A DNA stretch of 60,000 bases from NCBI GenBank assembly GCA_012295275.1, contig CM022672.1:12389904-12449903 (forward strand), written 5' to 3'. Position numbers and translations under genes: made by a program. This DNA is from Chrysomallon squamiferum. Lineage: Eukaryota; Mollusca; Gastropoda; Neomphalida; Peltospiridae. Below the pieces are notes generated by a model that saw nothing but the letters and a program-made list of their open reading frames with translations, was not told where the DNA came from and did not search any database. Positions 1-13,899 of the stretch are shown here, in pieces (position 1 is the first letter of the stretch; every line of letters starts with the position of its first letter).

Positions 1-749
1 TAGTATCTGAAAAAAAATATATAGTACGAAATTTGTACGAAATGGTATGATGTCAGTTACCAAAAAAAAAAAAAAAAAAGTTTCGACCTTTGCAGCAATA
101 TCTACCCAATAATAGATATCTATGTATTCGAGGCATTGATTAAATGACATATTTCCCCAAATTACTTTTGATAATACATGTAGAATTGATTGCATTATGA
201 AGGCATACGTATTTAAACGTTTGTAAACACTAATCGGCATTCGACGCTGCCAAATTGGATTTCGAACTTCCTTCCCGTGAGTTCATGGAAATATTTAAAC
301 TTCCAAATTAAATTATTTTGCGTCCATTATTTCAGAAATATTTATGATTTACACTGATAAAGGTAAGGATAGTTGTTCATATTACCAAACCATGATGTCA
401 CGCGCCTTTTCTAACTATTTTTTCAACGTAATCAAACTTTTCAAACTGGATTATTTTTGTGTAAATGCTTGCATAATAAACTTAAATTATAATGCGGAAT
501 ATGATTAATGTATTAACTTTTGTTGTTGTCAATGTTCCCCTCTCAGAACTCAGCAGAAAAGAACATTTAGTGGTTGTCTGTATCCATTAAATCAGCGAAA
601 TGTTTTGTGGCTTTTTTCCGTGACGTAATTTGTGCCGTTACGAGTTATCGTTCCTGTTCGTCTATGCTACCGCAGGTCTAACCTGTCATTTACGTCATAT
701 TTCTGATGCTGTCGCTATTGAAAACAATGCTATTATTTATACATTTATT

Positions 750-791
<42 letters not shown>

Positions 792-979
792 TTATTATTA
801 TTATCATCATCATCATCACCTTTCTTTTTTTTTTTCCTTCTTTTTTTTATTGTCATATCTCAAACGGAAGGTTGCGAGGAATTCCGAGTATAGCGGATTG
901 TCCCGAACTATTACGAATGTTCCAAACATTTGTTTTGTTCGGAAGGGAGAGAATTCTCACACATATTGATGTGAACAAA
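1..979. other. 5' flank of the WW-domain gene
   Basis: No supported gene. The stretch is AT-rich, with a (TTA)n/(TCA)n tract near 750-816 followed by poly-T. Open frames across the tract encode only runs of Leu, Ile, Tyr or His, as expected from the microsatellite. The 5'UTR and promoter of the gene starting at 980 probably lie in the last few hundred bases. I see no convincing TATA box. Confidence 0.5.
750..816. repeat. (TTA)n/(TCA)n microsatellite
   Basis: A run of TTA units passes into TCA units, with poly-T after it. Confidence 0.9.
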
Positions 980-2831
980 ATGGCCACAGCAAATTATCCA
1001 CCTCTGCCTCCTGGATGGGAAGCCCGATGGGCTCCAGCTGAAAGAGCATAGTATGTTGTTAATAAACATATCGCTGTAGCTGCTGATCTCTAATTTTTCT
1101 TTTATGTTATTTTGTTATAGATGACTTTATTATTCACATAAAATGTGACATTTGACAGCCCGGGCTGGTTTTTGTTGTTGTTGTTGTTTACATTACAATA
1201 CAAAATATTTTATTAATTATAATCGTAATTATGTTAAAAATATTTGCGTAATTTACATCATATTAATTATGATATTGTTTGTCACAGGGATATTGATACT
1301 GTTGCCATCTTTAAAAAGGATTTTCAAAATATCATTTTCCTATAAAATTATATATCAGAAGAACAAAAAATACAAAATAAAAATAAATAAATAAAAACAA
1401 TAGAAAGAAGAAAAAAGCACATAAAATGGCACAAAGATATCTTTGAAAAATTTCACACATTTTGCAACATAAACACTGAATATCTCATTTTTTCAGCAAC
1501 AGCAATTGTAGTGACTGTGTCATTGGCTGAAAGTACAGTTTGGTACCCCAAATTAAGTACCTGCTACCCAAATTATTTGTATTAAATTTGACAGACTATG
1601 AGAGAAATGCATAATTTGTACTTTATATGATTTAAAGTCACCAATAAGCTTACCTTAGCTACATAATGACCATTTTGAAATGGTAAAGTTGTCAGTTATT
1701 TCTCTGTTGTTTATTAAAAATCATATGTCAAGAAACAAATATGATGATGAAGCTTAATGTGTATAATATGTCATGATATTTGTTTGTTTTTTAAAATATT
1801 TTAAAATAATGATGAAACAGAAAGGCAAATGAGGGAATCCTCTCGAAGGTCAGCAAAAAAAAAAAAATCACAAAAATCTGGACACCTTCTGCTGCAGCAC
1901 ACATTCAGTTTTTGTCACATACCTGATTTATACAAGATATTAGTATGTTTTAAAAAGCTGTTTTGATTCAAACAGTATTAATGGAAATTAAAAATGTGTT
2001 TATCAATTAAGCTAGCCACATGACAAATTTAGAATAAAAAAATGTTTTAAATGTTTTACTACAATAATAATTAATATAAATTGTAATTTGTAATATATAT
2101 AAGTACTTCATGAAAATCAATTCCAACTTAAAGGCATTGTTAAATGTTTATTTTTGAAATTTTTCTTTAAATATTGTAGAAAATGACTTTCTATAAAAAC
2201 CATTATCATGAATTTACACAAAACAAATCAAGTGAGGTGTACCTTGTGTATACCTCCCTGTTTATAGCTTACTAAAGTTTTTCTTATGCAATGTTATGCA
2301 GTTCAATTTTGTCTTGAAAGTTGTATTTACTAAAGACATTCCATTGCCTTTTCCTGAAATCCAGAACTGACACATTGTTGATTTAATAAAATAATAGATT
2401 TTACTGTTATGTTTTTCTTTAGTTTTTTTATAGACCACTCTACTAAGAAAACAACATGGGAAGATCCTAGGTTTGCAAGAGCAAATAAACCTGAAATGGC
2501 ACAGGTAAGAATTTTTAAGAGAAATATTAATTGTTAAGTAGTGTTTTAGGATTTTTTAAGGTGTAGTTGTCTGTTTTATTTTAACTTTGTTAAAAAAGAT
2601 GCATGGCTACAAACTGAATATGAAAATAATTTGTATGGGTACTCAGACATGTGATTGCCATAAAAAGCATGATATCAATTTTATTCTTATTTTTATTAAT
2701 AATAATCAGAACACCATCAGTAAAAATACAATCAGATTAATTTATTTTAACAAACTAAACTGTTTTAAAATGTGCTGTTAAAAATTTAATAACAAATAAT
2801 AATAATAAATAGTATGTATATATATAAAAAT

Positions 2832-2868
<37 letters not shown>

Positions 2869-3730
2869 TATCATCTAATACCCTTTATTCACCTACAATT
2901 TTTAAATAAATAATATTCAAAAGCAATTACAAAATATTGTAGTAATCATTAAGTCTTATTAAGAAGAGCAGATTAGATAAGGCCAATAGTATTTAGTTTT
3001 TCATGGTAGCATGCATGATCTATGTGTGTTGTGTACTGGTGACAGGCTCTAGGTCATGGTGGAGGATCACATCACAGTACACCACAGAGAACAACAGACA
3101 ACATACAAATGAGGGACATGAGACATGGTCATGCAGAAGGTCATGGACATGGCCAGTTTGAACAGGTTAGTTGAAGATTGTGTCTGATGTATCTGTGAAC
3201 TATAGTTATATCTTACAATATATAAATGGTTTAGGTTTAGCTCATTGCTTTGTTATAGTGTTGTATGTTATATATTATTACTGGGTTTTGGGTATAGTTT
3301 AATATTTAGATAAACAATTAATTTGATAATTTTAAAAAAATTACAGAATTATAAAAATTAATACTTTTTTCCTTCAATATTAATTTTGTTTGAAATCCTT
3401 ATACTAGAGGATATTTTAAAACTAATAAACCTTAGTTTAGAAAATAATAATAATAATAATGAGTGGAAAATGTTTAAAATAAAATTATTTTCATCATTAT
3501 TTCACCTTGCTTTTCTAAATGTACATAAAATTTTATTTCAGATTTAACTATTACTGTTGAAGAAATATTTTTATAGCATCTTCTTAATTCATAAAACATC
3601 ATTTTCAACAGTTAACTCTGAGATAAGACTGTATGCAAACTGATGGTTTAAATCTATTAATAAAACTATTTTATGACCTCCGAATCAGAGAGTATAGATT
3701 TGATATTCAGTGAACCTTTAATATGAAATC

Positions 3731-3768
<38 letters not shown>

Positions 3769-6700
3769 AATTTTTTGCTTGTTTTATTTTTGTTTATGTA
3801 TATTATTTTAAAATAAAAAAATTCTTTCTCTATTAGGATACAACATTTACCAAGACCGTAGTTCATCATGCAAGTGAGAACAGCCCAGCTGAGAGAATTA
3901 AGGCTATGTTTCCTTTAGCAACAAATGCTCTTATTAAAGATCTTTTAACAATGTACGTTTTAATATAGATTTATTAAACTATTCTGGATGGACTAAGTAA
4001 ATTGTTCTAAAATTGTTGTATCCTTCTTCATTTCTCTGAAATAATGTCACAAATGAAAGCAGTCTCAAGACAACTCACAGAATTGTTATTTTATTACTTT
4101 ATGCTGTAAATATTATCACTAAAGTTTGGTAGACAGATGTAAAGTGACAGTCTTCTATAGAGAATAATAACACTGGATTTTATTTAAGTCTGATTGGGTT
4201 AATATTTATATAAAATATCTGTGCGCTGTCAGTTTATACCTCCACAGCTGTCACTTTTTAAATTAATGGAATGAAAATTGCTTTACAGGTTTGATCAGAA
4301 TGAGCAGGAGGCAATGGAACAGCTTGTTGATCTAGGTTTTGAGAAAACAAGAGGATCGACTGATGTTTCTAGCAGACGTGCATCAGGTAGTTCCCCCCAT
4401 CACCAGACATCTGGCAACCATTCTCGAAACACTCATCTAGAAGCACATACAACACAGCATCGTCAAGGCAGCTCCCCACATCACCATGGTGCCTCTGGTA
4501 TTGCAAAATCACTGACTTCACCAACTATTTATTTGTTTTTGTTAAGTAGTTCATAAAATTAGCTTCACTTATTTTTCTAAATGAAATGAAGATACTCGAT
4601 AAATTTTAGCCATCATTTTGGAAAAAACATTTTTATACAAGCAAATTATGGTTGGAATGACATTTATAATTTTGTTAAAACTGGTTTTCAGAAAACAAAC
4701 AGATAAACTTATCTGCAATGCATACTTTATTATACATAAATAAAAATCGAAATTGAAAATAATTAATATGAATCAAATTTAATTAAAATTGTTTTCAAAA
4801 TGTGTTTGTAATAAATTACATATTGATACTTAAACTTCAGAAATAAATTCATATTATTATTATGAATTTTTTTTTTTTTTTTATTATGTTTTAGGTGGGT
4901 CACATCATCAGACTGCTGCCAAGAAAATATCACCTCCAAAACATACATCAAATAACAAATCTGTTGAACAAACAAGGCCTCATTTATCAACAGCAGAAAA
5001 AAACAGAGGTGAGCTATTTTCTTTTTCTCCTCGCAGAAAACACGCACATGCAAACACGCACACATATACCAGCAACTACCTCTCTTCAACTTAACCTTGG
5101 TAATATCAAAATATCTTATACAAAAACCTTCCCAGAGGTTGTAAAATGCATTCCATTGCCTTTTGGTATCGTCTTAATGTAGTGATCATTTAAAAAAATA
5201 ATGCAAATCATTAAGATTTTGATTTAATTTTATTTTATTTGTCTTTGTTTCAGTTTTATCTCAGATGTTGTCAGAGTTTCATGATTTACATGAACAAGTG
5301 GTCACACTGGCAGTGGAATCATGTGACCATGATGTGCTGCGAATAAGAAATATTCTGAATGAATTAAAAGAAGAGACTTCAAGGTAAATGTTGTTTTAGG
5401 TTTTTTCCCCCACATTATATTACAAAAATCTTCAGAGTAGTTATACATTGCCTTGAATGTCATAATTAAATATAGTGTTCTGAAACAGTTCTGATTTTTG
5501 ACTTCATCACAGTAATTGTATGTAATATTCAGAAACAAATTGTTTATAGTATTCTGAAGTAACTGGAAGAATCTCTGTAGTAACTGTATTTCATTGTTAC
5601 CATTATAATTATATTATTAATAAAAAATAACATAACATTTCATTATTGTAATCTTAGAGAGGTACAAATAAGTAGCCTAAAAACTAATCTTGTTTTGTAT
5701 TTTGTGGGGAGTTTGTGGAGGTTTTTCTTACTTTTTTTTATAACAAAAAGTAATGATAATGTAGGAATCCAAAAGCAGTACAAGATTTATTTCTTATTTA
5801 AAACATACAAACATATACAGTTCCTGGTAATATCAACTTTGCAATAATTTACTCATTAGGTCAGGTTTCCTTTTTACATCTTCATTTATGAAATGAAATT
5901 AAAAAAGAAATTATAAATACAAATGTGGGAAATGGCATTTCCTCAGGCCTGTTATTGTATTGCAGCTACTGTTCTTAGTTGTTAAAAACAAAGCCTTTGC
6001 ATTTTCTTCTGAACATACCAGTGACATGTTTAATTAACTCAATTAATTAATTGTGTTGTCACAATAGCATTTACAGATCATATTATTTAATTTTAGGTCA
6101 CAACCAGCTTCATCAGCTGCTCAAAGTAAGTAGAAACCAAAAATATATTTTGTTTCTGTTTATTAATTTATTTTTAGCAAGATAAATAATAATAATAATA
6201 ATAATTTTAATTTCTACAGTATTTTTCAGAACCAGTGTTGCTGATCAGAAATGAATGAATTTTTTTTTATATTCAGCTGTAGCATAGTACAAATATATAT
6301 AATCATTAAAAGTGATAAAATAAAATGGTAAAGTAATTATTTTTAAAAATGTATTTATTTATTATTATTACATTTTTAATGTCATATAATTATACATTAT
6401 TCTCAACTGCTTTTTTTTTCAGTTTTAAGCAGGGATCACAGCACTCCAGTTAACACTTCTGCTGTTTTGGAACCTGTAGTATTTGGGCAAAATGCTTCAC
6501 AAGAACCAAGGTATCTTTATATCATTTCTATAATTTTCTTTTTGTATTTTATATTGTAATTTTTAAATAAACTTATTTGTAATGAAAACATTTTTTACTT
6601 TATCATGTATTTTTGATGCAGCTCATTGATCATATATTTTTATTTCTTTATGTTTAGAATCATAGGTTGTTTTGTATTTTTAAAGATAGGTCACAGGAGA

Positions 6701-9700
6701 AACTTAATATCTTCTCTTTAAAAAATGGAAATCACTTATCACTATTTCAAGGTTTGAAACTACTTGAAATTACAGATGGTTAAAACTGTCAAACCTAATT
6801 CAGAAATATTGTTTTGATAATATAAATTTATAAAAATTCAAATTAAAAATGGACAAAATTGTGAAAGTTATGTGAAAATATTAACCCTTCCATAACTGAA
6901 GCTGAGAGAGATTTTGAAGTGTTTTGTTTAAAATTTAAGGCAAATAGACAGAAGCCAAGAAAGTACTGTCCCCAATTCTGTACTGCATCCTCCTGCCTCC
7001 ACACTGTCACCAGCTAGGGAAGCACAGTCACCAGCAAGACAGCCACAACAGAAAGCTAAACAAGTCACCAGGTAAAGTGTAAAACAATTAGGCAGCATTT
7101 GTTTTTAACAACATTTAAGCACATTTTAGTGTTAATAGATGGTAGGAAGCAGGTGTATGGTTTGTTTTTTTGCATAATAAAGAAATAAAAGAAACCCATT
7201 GTGTTCACTTTATGAGCTGAAAATTAGTTTATTATTAAAAAATATATATATATATATATATATATATTTTTTTGTTTATCTGGGATCAGTTCCTGCAATC
7301 TTTCTTTTTTTTCACTTTTTTTTAAAAAAATACCCTTGAGGAAGAGCTTAATTTATAAGAAAGCTATTTAAGTTTTAATTACGTATCTTAAAGTAACTTT
7401 GAGGGAAGAAAAGAATATTTTATTTTAAAAGAGCTCTGTTAGTTATAACTGGAAAAATTCTCTATCTGCTGTTAAGGATGAGTGAGCAACTTTTGCTGAC
7501 AACCAATGACATGCTGTCCCACATTGCTCAGTCATGCTGTTTCAGTAACGAAGACATGTCGACATCTGACCATCACAGTGTTGATGACAGTGACAGGTGC
7601 ACCAATTAGAACATCTGGCTTTTTGCTTATAAAATTTAAGCTTAATGCATGATGCCTGCAATGTCTGACCAGAATAATGAGGGAATTTTTGTAAAATGGT
7701 TACCAGAATATCTGAACTGAAGATGTTAATTTTTGTAAATAATCCTTACTGAAGTAAAAAGAAATCCTAAGAAATTAGTATTATCTGTAGCTGGCTAGAA
7801 GACGTTTTGTGATTGTGTCAATACATACTGATAGTAAAGAATACATCCTATACATAGATGGTAATTAAATAATGATTAGTTTTAATAAAAACAGTTGCTG
7901 AAGTGCATTCTAGTACTGTTTTATTTCTGTATGTGCTTTTATCTTCTTTTCTTTTTTCTTTTTTTTTTTCTGCATTTTTTGTTACTCTGTGCCTTGGACA
8001 TACTTAAAGCGATGTTAAATTATGTATTTCATGTAATTCCATCCTACACTTGTTACAGACAATTCTGTTTTTAAATCAGTAAGTGTAGTACCTTGGACCA
8101 TATATAATCATCATGTTTAATCTTTTTTTTTTATATCTAAGACTTTTGAGACAAATTGGAATATCTACAATATTTTTTGGTTGTTTGATATTTTGTATCA
8201 CCCTAGAGATCCACTGTAGGGAAATTTTTACTGAAATAGTCATAACTGTCACTGAATAATGAATTCATTGTTATAAAAAAGAATATATATAAAATATATA
8301 ATATGTTGTTTAATACTGAGTAACAGGAACACTTATTCAATATAAAAAATTAATCATTACTCTTAATAAAATTAAGCTATTAAATCATTAATGTACATTC
8401 ATAGTAAATGGAATTTTACAAGAATCATAGCAGATAGTTTGACATTTTGATTTTGTTTTAATTTCTTTAATATAGATAAGAAAAATAAATTGTTAATTGG
8501 TTCACAAGAAATTAATTTGTAATTAGATGAATGTTTGCCATATCGTTGCATGAATGTTGTAACATTTTAATATTACAGTGCTTTCCTTTGCATCAAAATT
8601 AGATTTTTGAAAGATTAATTTCTTATTGTAATAATATAGAATGATTTAATAAAATAAATAAAACTTTTTTGCTTAAAAGAAAAATATTCTGTGTAATTAT
8701 TTGAATGGTATTGTTTTCTCAAATAATACTGACTTTTTAAATTTTTATATAGTACTTTATTATTAAATATATAAATTGTAGAATATCTGATTTTGTATGT
8801 AACTTATTCTATTTAAAATGTAAAGTGATAGTTTTTAATATTAGATATGAAATAAGAAAGCATATTACAATAGAAGTTTTAAGAATACATGTTTCAATCA
8901 AATAAATTGTATAAATTAATAAAAGAATTATAATTTTCCTTTCTTTTATTAGTACAGTTTGAGAATTCCTTGTCTGAAATTCCAAAATCTGAAAAGCTCC
9001 TAAATTCAAGACATTTACCACACAGAAATAGTGACATATTACAGTTTTCAGACTGTTTTGCATACCAAAAATTCATTAAAAAATATTATGTAATATATTT
9101 ACAAATCCTGCAGACTATTGATTTTTGTAATTAAGCTATACAAGAAACATAAATGGAATTCATAATAACTTAGATCAGGCTATCACCTTATAGTTCGAAA
9201 CCAAAAACTCTTCCAATCACAAGCGTTTCAGATAAAGAATCCTCAAGTTTATTTGTATTGTTTCAAATTAAAACAATAATTTTTCCATTGTACATTATAT
9301 TATTTTTTTTATATTATTTTTTTTTTTTTTTTTTTAAAGGATAAAAAGAGAACAACAGCCTGCAATAACAAGACAACCACTTCAACAGAAAGAGTCACAA
9401 AGGACAGCAGCAAATGGGCCAAACCCAGCTCTGAGAAATGGACCAGACCCAGGCCTTCTTCTGTATGTTTCACTGTTTACAAACAAAAAATTAATTTTAA
9501 AAGTAAAATAGTAATTCCAGTACTATGTTTAATTTTTAAAATGAACTTTTATGATGCAAAGCTTAATTTTTATATAAAATTGTTAATTTTGATACCATAT
9601 TTAATTTTAGAAATGAAGCATAATTTTGTTGCTTTCTTTAATGTTACAAATGAAGTATTAAATCTAATACATAATAAAAATATTACTATATGATTCATGT

Positions 9701-10008
9701 GTAAATATATAACTGATGATAAACTTAACAAAACCATATGATATATAGTTAGGTTTTTGTCTTTGGGTGAAAAAAGATCATATTGTAATTTATATAATTA
9801 ATATTTCTGTTTCAGAATGTCGTCTTCTCTTGCTCGGGGTCCAAATCCAGAGTATAGAAGTGGACCAGATCCAAGCAGGAGACTGGGTCCTCAAGGAGCA
9901 CTTGGCCCAGATCCTTCACTGCATTGTGGAGCCCAGAGTCACTTGAGGAAGGGTCCAAGTTTGGATCATCTTGCAGCTAAGACTCCGTGTCTTGTGTCAG
10001 AACTTTAG
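980..10008 (+). CDS. WW domain protein with CUE-like segments and GPN/GPD repeats
   Basis: I did not recognise the orthologue. Exons: 980-1050, 2423-2504, 3046-3165, 3837-3952, 4289-4497, 4895-5008, 5254-5383, 6097-6125, 6423-6510, 6940-7071, 7477-7596, 9340-9462, 9816-10008. All junctions are GT-AG and keep frame, giving 508 aa. The N-terminus is a WW domain (LPPGW, W13; TTWEDPR, W36), which normally binds proline-rich ligands. Next comes a His/Gly-rich linker. Residues about 107-149 have the MFP and LL features of a CUE (ubiquitin-binding) helix bundle, and 238-281 look like a second, weaker one. The middle is Ser/Pro/Gln-rich and probably disordered. Residues from about 404 repeat a GPNP/GPDP unit (for example ARGPNPEYRSGPDP). 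The donor after exon 11 (GTGCAC) is weak but in phase. A scaffold linking proline-rich and ubiquitylated partners is inference only. Confidence 0.82.
2833..2868. repeat. (TA)n(TG)n microsatellite
   Basis: An alternating TA run passes into TG units inside intron 2 of the WW-domain gene. Confidence 0.9.
3733..3765. repeat. (TTA)n microsatellite
   Basis: Eleven or so TTA units lie in intron 3 of the WW-domain gene. Confidence 0.9.
8955..9250. mobile_element. Tigger-like MITE in intron 11 of the WW-domain gene
   Basis: The left end reads CAGTTTGAGAATTCCTTGTC. The reverse complement of the right end reads AACTTGAGGATTCTTTATCT. The terminal 25 bases match at about 19 positions as an inverted repeat, and TA lies outside both ends. 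The motif TTGAG-ATTC-TT-TCTGAAA resembles the ends of Tigger/pogo-type Tc1-mariner MITEs. At about 296 bp it has no transposase frame, so it is a decayed non-autonomous copy. One-base uncertainty remains at the right end. Confidence 0.65.
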
Positions 10009-11565
10009 AATTTCAAAATAACCAGTATTCTACAATGTTGCTGTTGGACCTTCTCCAATCACTGGTTACTGGACAAGTTTTTACTTTTCTATGGATTGTT
10101 CATTATTACATTAAAACAAGAATTAGTCTTTTTTTTCATCTACCAAGAGCATTTAGCTTTTAGAAATTTAGAGTATATATATTATGTATGATAGTCATTA
10201 GGAAGATACTAGATCCATAAAAGATCTGAAATATTAATTAGTTTATAAGAAATGTATTTCTGCACATTTTAACAATATTTAGATATTGTAGTTTCAGTAG
10301 GTATATTGTCTTTACAAGATAGTTTTTAATAATCACCAGAATTCATTTCATTTGTGTCAAATTAGTCAGCATCTTGTTTAAATGTTTTTTTGTAATATTA
10401 CACCGAGAGACAAATATTTTTGCAATAAATCAGTTGTGCTCAATAATGTAAAAATGTAAATTTTTATATAACTAAATAACTTTAATAAGGCATGTTAGAT
10501 TAAGTCACTAGTGTATTCGTATTGTAATTTACTAACAATTTATGTTTAAAAATATTGTTGTTTGATAAATTGTATATATTAAAGATATTTATAATGAATT
10601 TCTTACATTTACTTTTATTCCATGTATTTTTTCACATAAATCCTTTCACTTTTATAATTCCTTGTTGTTATTTAAGGTGCCTATTTTTTCTTTTTTTTTC
10701 TTCTGTTTTTTTAATATTTACAGATCTGGGAATATTGTGCAAATAAGTATCTTGAAATTGTTTGTTATTTTAAAAAAATACCTCCACAAAGTACTTGTAT
10801 GTAATTATATTTAATGAAATATCTGACCCTGAATGCATGTAGTATATGTACTCTTCTCTCTCATTTCTTTGTTTTAGAACATTGAGAATAAGGAAGCAAG
10901 AAAACAAAATTGCAGATTGTGAGAAAATACATTTTACTAACCATGATTTTTACTTTGTAAATTGTTGGGGTTTTTTTGTTGTTTTTTAAAATATTATTCA
11001 AGTGTTTGTGAATGTTTTTTAAAATATTTTTATTGAAAATAAAATGATAAAATATCTAATAATTCCTTGCAGTGTTTTCTGTTTTACAAAACACTAAAAC
11101 AACATTTTAAATAAATAAATATTTTAAAAAAGGAAAAATTATTTTGTCAAAACATATACATTGATACAGTCAAAACACCATTAAAAACACATGTACAAAA
11201 ATTACTTTAAACATAATGAAAATTTATGAATGAATAGGTACAGTGATACATTATAATTGTCATATCTTTGACACTTTATGCAGAATGAAAAATGTATCCA
11301 AAGGATAAAACCCTTTTTATTCATTATACTTCAGTAATCAGAGTCTGCAGTAAATTTTAATATCATACTCTTCCAAGTATTTTTTCTTCTAAACAGATCA
11401 ACATTTCCCTGAAGATGCAAACAAAAAAACACCTTCAAATGCTGCACATCTTTATTTTGAAGATGATACCTCCAGTACTGTTTGAAATCTATAAAGAACA
11501 TTTATGTGAAAATTCTTCAGTGTTTTACTGTTTCTTATCCAACAAGCCAAAATGTGATGTTTGAT
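10009..11565. other. Convergent 3' region between the WW-domain gene and TRMT112
   Basis: Contains the 3'UTRs of both flanking genes and no supported coding sequence. Plus-strand AATAAA occurs near 10424. A minus-strand AATAAA (tttatt at 11451-11456) lies about 110 bases past the TRMT112 stop. Confidence 0.55.
11451..11456 (-). terminator. Probable polyadenylation signal of TRMT112
   Basis: AATAAA on the minus strand about 110 bases downstream of the TRMT112 stop codon. This is the usual distance, but the cleavage site is not proven. Confidence 0.45.
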
Positions 11566-13255
11566 TCAAACTTCATCTTCATTCAACAACATATTTGGTA
11601 TTCCATTACTGATTGGAAATTTTCTTCCTGTCTCAGGACAAACAAGGTTTCCTTCAATAATCTCCACCTACAACAGATGTAATGATGATGAATAACTGCA
11701 ATGACTAAAAGATGTACTAGCTGCATGCAATATAAAGATCATTTTTTCTTTCTAAAACGGGGCATAAACCTTAAAAAGATGTTTTGATGAAGATGTTGGC
11801 AGTAATTTAAAATCTGTCTAATAATAATTTTGTTTGACACGTTTCAGCAAATTATATTTCTGGTAATGGTCAAGTTCTGTAAACAATGGTAATGTTCATT
11901 AAGGTCAGCTAATCTGCTAATTGGTAAATGTCTACAAATTAATTTTATTTTGTATTCCAGAATTATATAAAAATATTTTTGTTGCGAGTGTTTTATTTTT
12001 TCATAATCCTATATCAAAATCAGACACACTTATTGCACTGCACTGACAACGAGTATTTACCTGCATTAAAACATGGTGAGCCTTTTTAAGAAACTCTTCA
12101 TTTTTTTCATAATCTGGAGTTACTTCTGAAGGTAAATCTTTGTCATGGCCAACCTGCACAAGAAATAAAATATAAATATATTATTCAGTGCCCAGTGAAA
12201 TGTATTTTCATCTTTTTTAATGGATATTTTCAATTAGGATTTTGTATTTTTTTATTCCACTATTTTTAATTGTTTTTAACTTAATTATTATATCCACAGT
12301 CATCCGAATTATTTTTTAATACCAAAAATCAAAGCATAACTGTATCAAATAATTTACATATTTGCTCAGTTTTACTGCACCTTTCTTTCAATTTTCATAT
12401 TATTATACAAGAAATATAATAAGAATAAATAATAATAATGTTTAGCATTAATATCTGAGTATGAAATATTACACTACTTATAACAATAATTTTAGTAAAT
12501 TATAATAAATTGGAACTTACATCGCTTGCTGCTTTTGTTAATGCTGGCCAGTCTATTTTTGGAATCATGCGAGATATAAAGTCTGGATTAAAATCCTCTT
12601 CTTTCACCTCAATCTTATCAGCCTGAAAATAATTGAATCAGTGCAATAACTCAATCAAGTTAATAAAAAAGAATATTGTAATAAGACAATATTTATAACA
12701 TACACAATCTCATCATTTTTATATGACATATGCATCAAGGGAACCAAATAATGAATATTTTTCTTTGTTTGATATTAATACATGTATATCAAAGTCATAA
12801 GATAATATTAGACTATTAATCTAAGTTATGTAATAATAATAATAATAATTGTGTTTTTCTATGAAATTTGTGTAATATTTTTTAAAATGTAATATGAATA
12901 ACCCCATTTTATATATTTATAAAAAATTAAAAAAAGAAAAAAGGAAACAGTATAATGAAAAGTTTGAAAATTAATCTTCTTATTATAATCGTACATGAAA
13001 TAATGAATTGTTACATTATAAGAGATCTATTATTTTATATTTTATCGTGTAAACAAAATAAAGATAAATGATTCGCATCTTTTACGTTTCAGTCTTTTGC
13101 ACGTGAAACAAAATATTAAAATGTAAAAAGAAAATAATTCTAAAATAAAAATAAAAATATAACATAGTAATGCATACAACAATGCCAAGAGGATATCCTT
13201 TTGAGACTCCTTTAATAATATTAGATGTTAGCATGTTATGAGTTAACAACTTCAT
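11566..13255 (-). CDS. TRMT112: TRMT112, methyltransferase activator subunit
   Basis: Small obligate partner that stabilises several methyltransferases acting on tRNA, 18S rRNA and release factor eRF1 (family knowledge: ALKBH8, TRMT11, BUD23, METTL5, HEMK2). Exons in transcript order: 13255-13178, 12622-12521, 12153-12061, 11667-11566. They splice in frame to 124 aa, against 125 in human. The start [11 protein letters not shown] and the end [18 protein letters not shown] are family hallmarks, and the middle [18 protein letters not shown] matches the conserved core. It is divergent from POLR1H, with 644 bases between the start codons. Both act in ribosome production, so a shared promoter is plausible. 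Nothing essential looks missing. Confidence 0.97.
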
Positions 13256-13899
13256 CTTTAAAATTTCTCGAGGGTCAGTTTGCGAAGAAATGAAATCACG
13301 GATATACTAAAAGTCAAAACTATAAACGAATTCCACAACAATAAAATTAAAATCTATATTATTGAAAACTTTTTGTTGTATTATTATTAATATAACATTT
13401 ATGACAAATTATTTAAAGTGAAAGGACTGTAGTATATAAAATGGCCTGTTATATAATGAAATTTAATAAGTAAAATTGTACTGACGAAAGAAAAAAAGAA
13501 AAAGGAATTCTAAATTTGTAATAACCAACATGTCAGCTCACATTTTAACAGATTTATGGAAGCATAGTTAAATTTTAAATTCCGAAATTTATTTTCATTT
13601 ATATTGAGGGTAATACCTAATGACAAGGACTTATCTATGAGTATAACTTCTGCTATTTATTCACGATAAATTGAGATTACTTTATATATTAATGTTAGAA
13701 TAATTTTATCGTGATCAATCATTCAATGTTTAAAAGGCGATAATGATTATTCAAAATATTTTTACTACTTTTGACTTTTAATTGCCATTATATTTCTTCT
13801 TTTCAGTGTATGAGAATAGTCAGAATGTCAAATGCATGCCATTATTCAAAATATTTTTCCTTCTTTTACTTATATTTCCTTTTCAAGAGAATAGTCAGA
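13256..13899. promoter_or_regulatory. Divergent promoter region of TRMT112 and POLR1H
   Basis: The region between two head-to-head start codons is AT-rich and has no clear TATA box. Its right end holds two tandem copies of a segment that includes the POLR1H start. That it works as a bidirectional promoter is inferred from the layout alone. Confidence 0.5.

Noticed and set aside
630-969. Two overlapping 87-codon plus-strand frames
   Set aside because: They are produced by the (TTA)n/(TCA)n and poly-T tract, with runs of one residue and no conserved motif.
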